From Candidatus Coatesiibacteriota bacterium (lineage in GTDB: Bacteria > Oederibacteriota > CAKKQC01), in the NCBI GenBank assembly GCA_023265785.1, contig JAHFSL010000186.1, positions 1-5,749 on the forward strand: a stretch of 5,749 bases of DNA. Reading direction: 5' to 3'. The translations under genes were made by a program, and so were the position numbers. The notes under the pieces are model-generated. The model searched no databases, was not told the origin of the DNA, and saw only the letters and a program-made list of their open reading frames with translations. Shown here in pieces: positions 1 to 5,749 of this stretch; position 1 is the stretch's first letter, and each line of letters opens with the position of its first letter.

Positions 1-1071
1 ATCGGGAAGAAGATCCTGGTGTCCGGCGGCGGCCGGTGCAACTTCACCAACCTCCTGACGGCCCCGGACCGGTATGTCTCCCGCAACCCGCCCTTCTGTG
101 TCTCGGCCCTCTCGCGCTACACACCCGATGACTTCCTCGGGCTGGTGCAGGCGCATGGGATCGCCTATCACGAGAAGAAGCTGGGCCAGTTATTTTGTGA
201 CGACTCCGCCGCCCAGATCGTCGCCCTGCTCGTGGAGGAGTGTGTCCGGGCGGGGGTGGAGACCGTGACGGGGTGCCGGGTGGAGAAGGTCACCAAAGTG
301 GGTGACCGGTTTCACCTGGAGACCTCGACGGGCGCGTACGACGCCGGGGCGCTGGTGGTGGCCACGGGCGGGTTGTCCATCTCCAAGACCGGCGCGACCG
401 GCTTCGGGTTTGACGTTGCCAAACAATTCGGGTTGGCCGTCATCCCGCCGGAGCCGGCACTCGTGGGTCTTCGCTGGAGCGACGACGAGGTGCGGGGCTG
501 GGTGGACCTCGCCGGCGTAGCGGTACCCGACACCACGGTGACCTGCAACGGGGTGACCTTTCGGGAAGCCATCCTGTTTACGCACACCGGACTTTCGGGG
601 CCGGCGATCCTCCAGGCCTCGCTCCACTGGCACTCGGACGAGGCCATCGAGATAGATCTGTTGCCCGCCTCCAACGTTTCGGGGTGGCTGTACGAGAAGC
701 GGCGGAGCGAGGGAGCCCAACCGCTGTCCTTCTTCCTGGCCAACGGACTGCCCAGGCGGCTGGCGGCGCGGCTGTGCGAATCACATCTCCCGCCGGGACC
801 GCTGGCGCGGATGTCAGACGCGCAGTTCGCGGCCGTGGAGGCGCGGCTCAAGCACTGGCGCATCGTGCCCGCCGCGACCGAAGGCTGGGAAAAGGCGGAG
901 GTCACCCGCGGTGGCGTGGACACCACGGAACTTTCGTCCAAGACCATGGAGTCGCGCACGGTCCCGGGACTTCATTTCATCGGCGAGGTGGTGGATGTGA
1001 CCGGCTGGCTGGGCGGGTACAACTTCCAGTGGGCCTGGGCATCCGGCGCCGCCGCCGGCCGGGCGGTGTAG
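1..1071 (+). CDS. BaiN/YhiN (HI0933) family NAD(P)/FAD-dependent oxidoreductase, 5' end missing
   Basis: The frame is open from base 1, giving 356 visible residues and a TAG stop. The start lies outside the window: family members are about 400 residues long, so roughly the first 40 are missing, including the N-terminal GxGxxG dinucleotide-binding loop. Visible family signatures are GKKILVSGGGRCNFTN at residues 2-17, the ATGGLSISKTGATGFG segment from about 121, FTHTGLSGPAILQAS at 193-207, and the C-terminal GEVVDVTGWLGGYNFQWAW from 328, which closes the FAD site. The family is a cytosolic flavoprotein group. BaiN was linked to bile-acid dehydroxylation in gut clostridia, but most members, including E. 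coli YhiN, have no settled substrate, so only the family is assigned. No frameshift or internal stop is seen. The next gene starts 37 bp downstream on the same strand, so read-through transcription is possible. Confidence 0.95.
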   Translation: MGKKILVSGGGRCNFTNLLTAPDRYVSRNPPFCVSALSRYTPDDFLGLVQAHGIAYHEKKLGQLFCDDSAAQIVALLVEECVRAGVETVTGCRVEKVTKVGDRFHLETSTGAYDAGALVVATGGLSISKTGATGFGFDVAKQFGLAVIPPEPALVGLRWSDDEVRGWVDLAGVAVPDTTVTCNGVTFREAILFTHTGLSGPAILQASLHWHSDEAIEIDLLPASNVSGWLYEKRRSEGAQPLSFFLANGLPRRLAARLCESHLPPGPLARMSDAQFAAVEARLKHWRIVPAATEGWEKAEVTRGGVDTTELSSKTMESRTVPGLHFIGEVVDVTGWLGGYNFQWAWASGAAAGRAV

Positions 1072-1096
1072 GGAATCGGCAGCGTGCGCCACTGTT

Positions 1097-1100
1097 AGGA
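1097..1100 (+). promoter_or_regulatory. Candidate ribosome binding site (AGGA) for the first CsgG-like gene
   Basis: AGGA lies 8 nt before the ATG at 1109, a normal Shine-Dalgarno distance. No other ATG, GTG or TTG occurs in this frame across the 37-bp gap, which supports the ATG at 1109. No convincing -35/-10 pair is visible in the gap, so the gene may be read from the flavoprotein transcript. Confidence 0.45.
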
Positions 1101-1108
1101 TAGGTTCG

Positions 1109-2182
1109 ATGGGGCGAAAAGTTCTTGCCTTCGTGGTTGGAATTCTGATTTCAGATCCCGCGTTGCCAACTGTATCCGGTCCGGACCTGCCATTGCCCGC
1201 GCTCGCGGTCATGGATTTCGACCCCGGGGGTGGCCCGCTTGGCGATGCCCTCCTGATGGCCGAGCTTGTGCGGGTTGCGGCCCTGCGGAGAGGCCGTTGG
1301 AGCGTCATCGAGAGAGGAGCCATGGCGCGGATCATGTCCGAGCAGGCTTTTCAATCGACCGGATGCACAGGAGCCGATTGTGCGATCAAGCTCGGTCGCC
1401 TGCTGTCCGCCCAAAACGTCATCGCGGGTGCGTGTAGCCGTGAGGGGGGCGCACGCCTAGTCAGCATCCGCCTCCTGGACATCGCGACGGGTTCCGAGGT
1501 AGGTGTTGCGACCGAGCGCGGGTTCAGCGTTGCGGGCGCGGAGGACGCCGCCGACAGGCTCATCGCAAATCTGGACCTGGTGACGCCCAAGCCAAGGGAG
1601 GTGGGCCGCCGCCCGGGGCCATTCATGGGGGTGATGCGATTGCATGTCAACTTCCAGGGTTCATGGCGGACGATGCTTGAATCCATCAAGGGCGATTGGT
1701 TGCGGCTCGATGATGCGGACGAGCACGCGGCATACGCCGTTGGAGATTGTGCCAGGGGTGTTTGGATGACGGCCAATCTGGCTGACAAATTGTGGCTTGA
1801 ATCCCCCATGCCGGGTCTTGCCGACCGGGTGACAAAGCCAATTCGTCCGCAAGTCGAGGGCGCAGGTGGGGTCGTTTCGGGCCAGTTGTGCGAAAGATGG
1901 ACGGCAAGATTCAGCGGGGGAGTGGCAACGCTCTGGGTAACCCGGGATCTCGGCCCAATCTGCGGGTGGAACGGCTGGGGCATTGTGGCTTCCCGGATCA
2001 TTATTCCTCCGGACTCGTTTCTCATGAAGTGCGAGATCACCGATTCCTCGGGAAGGAACACCGAGGGGGTGGAGGTTGTGTCCATCAGTGCAACCAGCCT
2101 GTCGGACTCGCTGTTTCATCCACCTCCGGGAATGCGCATCAGGCGATTCGCGTCGGCGAGCGCCACCGTGGTATTGCCATGA
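1109..2182 (+). CDS. Secreted protein with N-terminal CsgG/LpoB-like domain and uncharacterised C-terminal domain (copy 1)
   Basis: This encodes 357 residues. Residues 1-24 look like a modest signal peptide: a basic start (GRK), a hydrophobic run VLAFVVGILI and a small-residue region near VSG; there is no lipobox cysteine. Residues about 29-156 resemble the CsgG/LpoB/FlgT-type alpha-beta domain: a first strand LPALAVMDF, a helix containing AELVRVAAL, then VIER (66-69), SEQA (77-80), GC..(4)..C at 85-91, LGRLL, and a strand-turn-strand ending DIATG (124-128). Residues about 170-345 form a second domain with C261, W264, TLWVTRDLG (274-282), PPDSF (300-304) and SLFHPPPGM (334-342). That domain recalls secreted DUF4412-like proteins, which is a weak resemblance only. 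Known CsgG-fold proteins act in the envelope, in curli export or as LpoB activators of a cell-wall synthase. The lack of a lipobox argues against a true CsgG pore. Its stop overlaps the start of its paralogue. The exact function is unknown. Confidence 0.8.
   Translation: MGRKVLAFVVGILISDPALPTVSGPDLPLPALAVMDFDPGGGPLGDALLMAELVRVAALRRGRWSVIERGAMARIMSEQAFQSTGCTGADCAIKLGRLLSAQNVIAGACSREGGARLVSIRLLDIATGSEVGVATERGFSVAGAEDAADRLIANLDLVTPKPREVGRRPGPFMGVMRLHVNFQGSWRTMLESIKGDWLRLDDADEHAAYAVGDCARGVWMTANLADKLWLESPMPGLADRVTKPIRPQVEGAGGVVSGQLCERWTARFSGGVATLWVTRDLGPICGWNGWGIVASRIIIPPDSFLMKCEITDSSGRNTEGVEVVSISATSLSDSLFHPPPGMRIRRFASASATVVLP
2179..2182 (+). other. ATGA stop/start overlap coupling the two CsgG-like genes
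   Basis: The ATG of the second gene (2179-2181) shares bases with the TGA of the first (2180-2182). Such overlaps usually mean re-initiation by the same ribosome and matched production of both proteins. No strong Shine-Dalgarno sequence precedes the second ATG, consistent with this. Confidence 0.8.
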
Positions 2183-3252
2183 GGTGGCTGTCCTGGCGAT
2201 GGTCACCCGTGGTGCTCATCCTGCTCCCCCCGTTGGCACCGCGGGCACGGGCGACCGAACCGGGCGAGGCCCTCCCCGTTGTGGCGATTCTCACCATGGA
2301 ATCCGCGGGCCTGCCGTCGGGTGATGCCCAGTTCATCACGGAATTGGTGCGCGCGGCCGCGGTTCAGCGGGGGTACTGGAGGGTGGTCGAGCGCGAGGAA
2401 TTGACCCGCGTGCTCTCGGAACAAGCCCTCTCCCTCGCGGGGTGTTTCGAGGCGAAGTGTGCGATCAGGGTGGGCCGGATGCTTGGCGCCCGATATGTCG
2501 TAACCGGCTCCTGCAACATCATGGACAACGTGCCAGTAGCCGTTGAAAAACTCATTGAGGTGGAGACCGGCCGGGTCCTGCGGATGGCTGTGGAGCATGG
2601 CTTCCTTGAGGATGGCCCCATGGTCGCCGCGGATCGGCTCGTCCGCGGCCTGGATGGTCGCCAGAGTGGACCACCTCAGAAGCGAACCTCATCAATTCCA
2701 TTTGTGGGGGAAATCCGCCGGAGATGGACATCGTCCGGAACGATGGGCATGGAGAGCGTCCTCCTCTGCAGGCCTGGTTATGTGCGCTCGCCGGTCACGA
2801 TCGGATCATCTGATTATATGGTGCTGGACAAGGCCCGGGGTGTCCGCTGTGAGGTGTCAGACCGGGACCGAACCTGGACCGAGACTCGCCTTCCGGGAGT
2901 GGCGGATGGAGTGGCTGGAACCATGCTGGCGAGGAAGACCGATCTCACCAGGGTGATCGCCGGGTACACCTGCACGGCCTGGCGCGTTCCGCACCGTATG
3001 GGATTCCTGACCTTCTGGTTGACCACGAGCCTCGGCACCCTGTGGGACCCATGGCTGGGCGCAACGACCTGGAATGGACCGCGAGTGTCTCTTCCGCCGG
3101 ACTCATTCTCAATGGAGTTCCAGGATGAGGCCAATTCGACCCTGGCCTATGGAGCATTTGAAGTGACATCCGTTGAGTGGAAGAGTTGTCCCGAGTCGCT
3201 CTTTCGTCCCCCTGCCGGCTACCTTGTTAAGACCGAGGCTCGCATGCCCTAG
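2179..3252 (+). CDS. Secreted protein with N-terminal CsgG/LpoB-like domain and uncharacterised C-terminal domain (copy 2)
   Basis: The frame is open from 1888, but the chosen start is the ATG at 2179. It overlaps the previous stop as ATGA and is followed at once by a clear signal peptide: MRWLSWRW, hydrophobic VVLILL, and an ARA cleavage site near residue 25. The product has 357 residues, exactly as many as copy 1. Residues 32-159 align with residues 29-156 of copy 1 without a gap; a hand count gives about 50 identities in 128. Shared features are TELVRAAA, VVER (69-72), SEQA (80-83), GC..(4)..C (88-94), C112, ETG and ADRL. The second domain keeps ARGV (219-222), PGVAD (239-243), C265 and W268, FWLTTSLG, PPDSF (306-310) and SLFRPPAGY (340-348). 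No strong ribosome binding site precedes it, which fits translational coupling to copy 1. It probably acts in the periplasm or at the outer membrane beside copy 1. The function is not recognised. Confidence 0.82.
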   Translation: MRWLSWRWSPVVLILLPPLAPRARATEPGEALPVVAILTMESAGLPSGDAQFITELVRAAAVQRGYWRVVEREELTRVLSEQALSLAGCFEAKCAIRVGRMLGARYVVTGSCNIMDNVPVAVEKLIEVETGRVLRMAVEHGFLEDGPMVAADRLVRGLDGRQSGPPQKRTSSIPFVGEIRRRWTSSGTMGMESVLLCRPGYVRSPVTIGSSDYMVLDKARGVRCEVSDRDRTWTETRLPGVADGVAGTMLARKTDLTRVIAGYTCTAWRVPHRMGFLTFWLTTSLGTLWDPWLGATTWNGPRVSLPPDSFSMEFQDEANSTLAYGAFEVTSVEWKSCPESLFRPPAGYLVKTEARMP

Positions 3253-3285
3253 TACCAGGAAGAGCTCCGAGGAGTGTAAGGATCA

Positions 3286-4089
3286 CTATCGTGACCTGGG
3301 GGCGCGGAGGCGGCGGGCCTGCATGAGGCGGACCACCTTGCGGACGATCACCCGCGGGACGAGGCGGGAGGAAAACGGCAGGACATGGTTCATGGCCCCC
3401 GGGATGGCGATGACCTTGCCCCGCATCATCGCGCGGTAGCCGGACTCAGCGACGGGCCGGGCGTCCATGACCGAGAGGATGTGGCCGCTTAACAGGCGCG
3501 AGCCGATCATGTTGGCGCGGGCGCCGAACGCGGTGCGGGTCGGCCCGGGGCACAGGGCGGTGGCGGTCACGCCGGTGCCGCGCAGTTCCTCGGCGAGCGC
3601 CTCGGTGAACGAGATCACAAAGGCCTTGGTGGCGTAGTAGGTGGCCATGAGGGGCCCAGGCTGGAACCCGGCGATGGACGCCACGTTCAGGATCCGGCCA
3701 CGCCGCCGGGCCACCATGGCGGGTAGGCACAGCCCGGTAAGGTGGACCAGCGCCGCCACATTCACTTGAATCATGCCAATTTGCCCCTCAATCTTGGATT
3801 CGTGGAACGGGCCGAAGGAGCCGTAGCCGGCGTTGTTGACCAGGATTTCCGGCAAGATACCCTCATGCTTCAGGGCGCGCATCAGTCTTACGGGCGCGCC
3901 GGGGTCGGCCAGGTCGGCGGGGAAGGTATAGGCCGCCACACCGTGCGCGGACTGGAGGGTTCGGGCCAATTGCTTCAGCTTCTCCCGGGCGCGGCCCACC
4001 AGCACCAGGTCGTACTTGCCGCGGGCGAGCAGGCGGGCCAGTTCGAGCCCGATCCCGCTGGAGGCGCCGGTCACGAGCGCGACGGCCAT
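3286..4089 (-). CDS. Classical short-chain dehydrogenase/reductase (SDR), NADP(H)-type
   Basis: This encodes 267 residues, a usual length for classical SDRs. The Rossmann cofactor motif TGASSGIG is at residues 7-14 and NNAG at 85-88. The catalytic tetrad is complete: N110, S138, Y151 and K155 (YYATK). PGPTRT follows at 181-186. The basic residues after the second strand (VGRAREKL, R33 and R35) suggest NADP(H) rather than NAD(H). The enzyme should reversibly oxidise an alcohol or reduce a carbonyl in the cytosol. The substrate cannot be read from the sequence; the C-terminal part (187-267) is basic and fits the DltE/YqjQ-like 'SDR family NAD(P)-dependent oxidoreductase' group. The gene converges on copy 2 of the CsgG-like pair (33-bp gap) and diverges from ychF. 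The ATG at 4089 starts directly at the first Rossmann strand, as is normal, and has no ribosome binding site at the usual distance. Confidence 0.93.
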   Translation of the reverse strand: MAVALVTGASSGIGLELARLLARGKYDLVLVGRAREKLKQLARTLQSAHGVAAYTFPADLADPGAPVRLMRALKHEGILPEILVNNAGYGSFGPFHESKIEGQIGMIQVNVAALVHLTGLCLPAMVARRRGRILNVASIAGFQPGPLMATYYATKAFVISFTEALAEELRGTGVTATALCPGPTRTAFGARANMIGSRLLSGHILSVMDARPVAESGYRAMMRGKVIAIPGAMNHVLPFSSRLVPRVIVRKVVRLMQARRLRAPRSR

Positions 4090-4114
4090 GGCGGTATGAT
4101 ATCAGCCTTCCAAC
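4090..4114. promoter_or_regulatory. Compact divergent promoter candidate between the SDR gene and ychF
   Basis: Only 25 bp separate the two start codons. TATGAT (4095-4100) is a good -10 match on the plus strand, and TATCAT (4101-4096) overlaps it on the minus strand, around the perfect palindrome TGATATCA (4097-4104). On the minus strand the -10 would place transcription start at about the A of the SDR ATG, and on the plus strand about 8 nt before the ychF ATG. I find no good -35 match for either. This is inference from position and sequence only. Confidence 0.35.
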
Positions 4115-5218
4115 ATGGGCTTTGCGTGCGGCATCGTCGGCCTGCCGAACGTGGGCAAGTCCACCATCTTCAACGCGCTCACGAGCGCGAAGGCGGCGGC
4201 GGCCAACTATCCCTTCTGCACCATCGAGCCGAACACGGGAATCGTCAAAGTTCCCGACCCGCGGCTGGAACAAATCGCCGCGCTGATTCCGCCGGAGAAG
4301 ATCATCCCGGCCACGATGCAATTCACCGATATCGCGGGGCTGGTGAAGGGGGCCTCCAAGGGGGAGGGGCTGGGGAACCAGTTCCTGGGCCATATCCGGG
4401 AGGCCAACGCCACGGCGCATGTGGTCCGGTGCTTCACCGACTCTGAGATCATCCATGTCACGGGCTCGGTGGATCCCCTGCGCGACGTCGAAATCATTGA
4501 CACCGAATTGATGCTGGCGGACATGGAAGCCGTGAACAAGAGGTACGCCTCCATCGAGAAGGCGGGCAAGGCGGGGGGCAACAAGGAAGCGGCGGCCCTC
4601 CATGCCGTGCTGTTCAAGGTGAAGACCGCGCTCGACCTGGGGCGGCCCGTGCGCGCCCTGGGGCTCGACGAGCACGAACTCGCCCTGATCGCGGAGTACC
4701 ACCTGATCACCGCCAAGCGGGTCATGTACATCGCCAATGTGAATGACGAGGACGGCAAGAATCCCGAGGCCAACCCCCATGTGAAGGCGCTGATGGCGCA
4801 CGCGGCGAAGGAGGGGGCACCCGTGGTGCCGATATGCGGCAAGGTGGAGGCAGAGATCTCCGAACTCACGGCGGAGGAGAAACTCGTGTTCCTCAAGGAC
4901 TACGGGCTGGACGAGCCGGGCCTCAACAAGGTGATTCGCGCCGGGTACGCCCTGCTGGGGTTGGAGACCTACTTCACGGCGGGACCCAAGGAGGTCCGCG
5001 CGTGGACCATCCCCAAGGGCTCAAAGGCCCCGCAGGCCGCGGGGGTCATCCATACGGACTTCGAGAAGGGCTTCATCCGGGCCGAAGTGTACGCGTGCGA
5101 GGCGCTGTTCAAGCACAAGACCGAGGCCGCCATCCGCGACGCGGGTGCCCTGCGCCAGGAAGGGAAGGAGTACGAGGTGCGCGACGGCGACGTCATCCAC
5201 TTCAAGTTCAACGTCTAG
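4115..5218 (+). CDS. ychF: Redox-responsive ribosome-associated ATPase YchF (Obg-like ATPase, OLA1 family)
   Basis: The 367 residues match the family's usual length of about 363. The start MGFACGIVGLPNVGKST is typical, with the P-loop GLPNVGKST at residues 9-17. The G3 motif DIAGL is at 72-76, with the hydrophobic residue that replaces the catalytic glutamine in this class, followed by VKGASKGEGLGNQFL. The G4 position reads NVND (208-211) rather than the NKxD of true GTPases, in line with ATP preference in the family. The C-terminal TGS domain, from about 283, contains TYFTAGPKEVRAWTIP, APQAAGVIHTDFEKGFIRAEV and a final DGDVIHFKFNV. YchF binds ribosomes and has been tied to translation and oxidative-stress responses. 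No Shine-Dalgarno sequence precedes the ATG. The gene diverges from the SDR gene and converges on the cupin gene. Confidence 0.98.
   Translation: MGFACGIVGLPNVGKSTIFNALTSAKAAAANYPFCTIEPNTGIVKVPDPRLEQIAALIPPEKIIPATMQFTDIAGLVKGASKGEGLGNQFLGHIREANATAHVVRCFTDSEIIHVTGSVDPLRDVEIIDTELMLADMEAVNKRYASIEKAGKAGGNKEAAALHAVLFKVKTALDLGRPVRALGLDEHELALIAEYHLITAKRVMYIANVNDEDGKNPEANPHVKALMAHAAKEGAPVVPICGKVEAEISELTAEEKLVFLKDYGLDEPGLNKVIRAGYALLGLETYFTAGPKEVRAWTIPKGSKAPQAAGVIHTDFEKGFIRAEVYACEALFKHKTEAAIRDAGALRQEGKEYEVRDGDVIHFKFNV
5215..5218. other. Shared CTAG: overlapping stop codons of convergent ychF and cupin genes
   Basis: The ychF stop is TAG at 5216-5218. The cupin stop on the minus strand is TAG at 5217-5215. 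Both sit inside the palindrome CTAG, so the convergent genes overlap by 4 bp and no space is left for a terminator between them. Confidence 0.9.
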
Positions 5219-5532
5219 TCGCGCTCCGTAAGGTGGCCGGGGCGACAGCGGCCCATCAGCCGCGAGGTGGCCCAGATCGCCACCGATTCCTCCAGCGCCC
5301 ACCACTCGTGCTCGTCGCCCATGCGGGTCAGGACCGCATCGCCGGGGCCCAGGTCGGTTTCCGCGCCCTCGGTGCCGACCCGGACCCGGCCGGAAACGAT
5401 CAGGACGAATTCATGGGAATCGTGGAAATGCCGGTCCACATGCTGGCCAACCGGCATGTGGGAGACGCCCCAGTCAGAGTAATCAGCCCATTCCGGGATG
5501 GCCTTCGCGGTGCCGGCCTTGAGGACCGGCAC
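5215..5532 (-). CDS. Small single-domain cupin protein
   Basis: This encodes 105 residues, about the size of a single beta-barrel cupin. Cupin motif 1 is visible as G29...H35-F-H37...E41...G48. Motif 2 is G64-D65...H75, giving the usual metal-binding set of three histidines and a glutamate (H35, H37, E41, H75). There is no signal peptide, so it should be cytosolic. The start is GTG at 5532-5530: it overlaps the upstream stop as TAGTG and has GGCAGG 6 nt before it; the only methionine before the barrel, M26, would cut off the first strand. Such small cupins beside Gfo/Idh/MocA oxidoreductases suggest a sugar isomerase/epimerase or ligand-sensing role. That is inference from context; the family is too varied for a reaction to be named. 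Confidence 0.88.
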   Translation of the reverse strand: MPVLKAGTAKAIPEWADYSDWGVSHMPVGQHVDRHFHDSHEFVLIVSGRVRVGTEGAETDLGPGDAVLTRMGDEHEWWALEESVAIWATSRLMGRCRPGHLTERD

Positions 5533-5749
5533 TAGCGGCCTGCCGTCATGATCTCGGCGGGGGAGACGGCCCGGTGTTCCGCCGCCGACCGGTAGGCCGC
5601 CTCAACCACCGCCATCACCTTGAGGTCCTCTTGTCCGGCGGACGGGTGGGCCGGTCCACCGTCCAACTGGGCCAGGAAGGCCCGCATGGACTCGCCAAAG
5701 GCGTCGTTGAACCACTCGCCGGCGATGGCCGTGGTCACCGGCTCCCCGG
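5532..5749 (-). CDS. Gfo/Idh/MocA family oxidoreductase, C-terminal fragment (5' part outside window)
   Basis: The minus-strand frame is open to the window edge and gives 71 visible residues ending in TAG at 5534-5532. Gfo/Idh/MocA enzymes are usually 330-400 residues, so the N-terminal Rossmann domain and most of the C-terminal sheet domain lie beyond base 5749. The call rests on the family's typical C-terminal pattern: EWFNDAFGESMRAFLAQLDGG, then SAGQEDLKVMAVVEAAYRSA and a closing HRAVSPAEI. Family members use NAD(P) to oxidise or reduce sugars and related polyols. The GTG at 5738-5736 is an internal valine, not the start, because matching sequence (GEP) continues upstream of it. The stop overlaps the cupin start, so the two form a coupled operon. 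Confidence 0.85.
   Translation of the reverse strand, partial: GEPVTTAIAGEWFNDAFGESMRAFLAQLDGGPAHPSAGQEDLKVMAVVEAAYRSAAEHRAVSPAEIMTAGR
5539..5544 (-). promoter_or_regulatory. Ribosome binding site (GGCAGG) supporting the cupin GTG start
   Basis: On the minus strand GGCAGG ends 6 nt before GTG 5532-5530, inside the last codons of the upstream oxidoreductase gene. Together with the TAGTG stop/start overlap it supports the GTG as the true start. Confidence 0.5.

Noticed and set aside
1096..1101. TAGGAT as a -10 element for copy 1
   Set aside because: It overlaps the likely Shine-Dalgarno sequence and no -35 is seen at the right spacing.
1351..2085. Long minus-strand open frame (244 codons) opposite copy 1
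   Set aside because: It shows no recognisable domain and lies opposite a gene whose paralogue confirms the plus-strand reading; such antisense frames are common in GC-rich DNA.
1888..2178. In-frame open extension upstream of copy 2 that would give a 454-residue protein
   Set aside because: It lies wholly inside copy 1 in another frame. The ATG at 2179 overlaps the TGA of copy 1 and is followed directly by a proper signal peptide, and the resulting length equals that of the paralogue.
3280..3297. Weak hairpin GATCAC-TATC-GTGACC in the gap between copy 2 and the SDR gene
   Set aside because: Only four continuous base pairs, then a mismatch, and no T-tract on either strand; too weak to call a terminator.
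3863..4801. Minus-strand open frame (312 codons) opposite ychF
   Set aside because: ychF is unmistakable on the plus strand, and the antisense translation is low-complexity and also runs into the SDR gene out of frame.
5736..5738. GTG as start of a 68-residue gene at the right edge
   Set aside because: Codons further upstream remain open and continue the Gfo/Idh/MocA C-terminal pattern, so this is an internal valine of a cut-off gene.

Overview
The window is a gene-dense, GC-rich chromosomal segment with strong G/C bias at third codon positions in most genes. It looks like a Gram-negative (diderm) bacterium: two secreted proteins carry a CsgG/LpoB-type domain, a fold known mainly from the envelopes of such bacteria. 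The Gfo/Idh/MocA-plus-cupin pair at the right end is common in sugar-degrading lineages such as the Planctomycetes/Verrucomicrobia group, but the sequence does not fix the phylum. I see no rRNA, tRNA, CRISPR array, transposase or prophage gene.

Layout. (1) <1-1071, plus: a BaiN/YhiN (HI0933) flavoprotein missing about its first 40 residues. (2) 1109-2182 and 2179-3252, plus: two overlapping genes (ATGA) for secreted proteins of exactly the same length, 357 residues each. Both have an N-terminal CsgG/LpoB-like domain joined to a poorly known C-terminal domain, and they are full-length paralogues. (3) 3286-4089, minus: a classical short-chain dehydrogenase/reductase. (4) 4115-5218, plus: ychF, a conserved translation-associated ATPase, divergent from the dehydrogenase across only 25 bp. 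(5) 5215-5532, minus: a single-domain cupin whose stop codon overlaps that of ychF within CTAG. (6) 5532->5749, minus: the C-terminal end of a Gfo/Idh/MocA-type oxidoreductase, whose stop overlaps the cupin's GTG start.

How the genes relate. The oxidoreductase and cupin form a translationally coupled pair, probably in carbohydrate metabolism. The two CsgG-like genes form a second coupled pair, probably acting together in the periplasm or at the outer membrane. The flavoprotein, dehydrogenase and ychF look like unrelated neighbours. The least explained part is the CsgG-like tandem pair: its two-domain architecture, conserved cysteines, missing lipobox and looser codon bias set it apart from the flanking genes. 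All gaps between genes are shorter than 40 bp, so no long non-coding stretch exists here.
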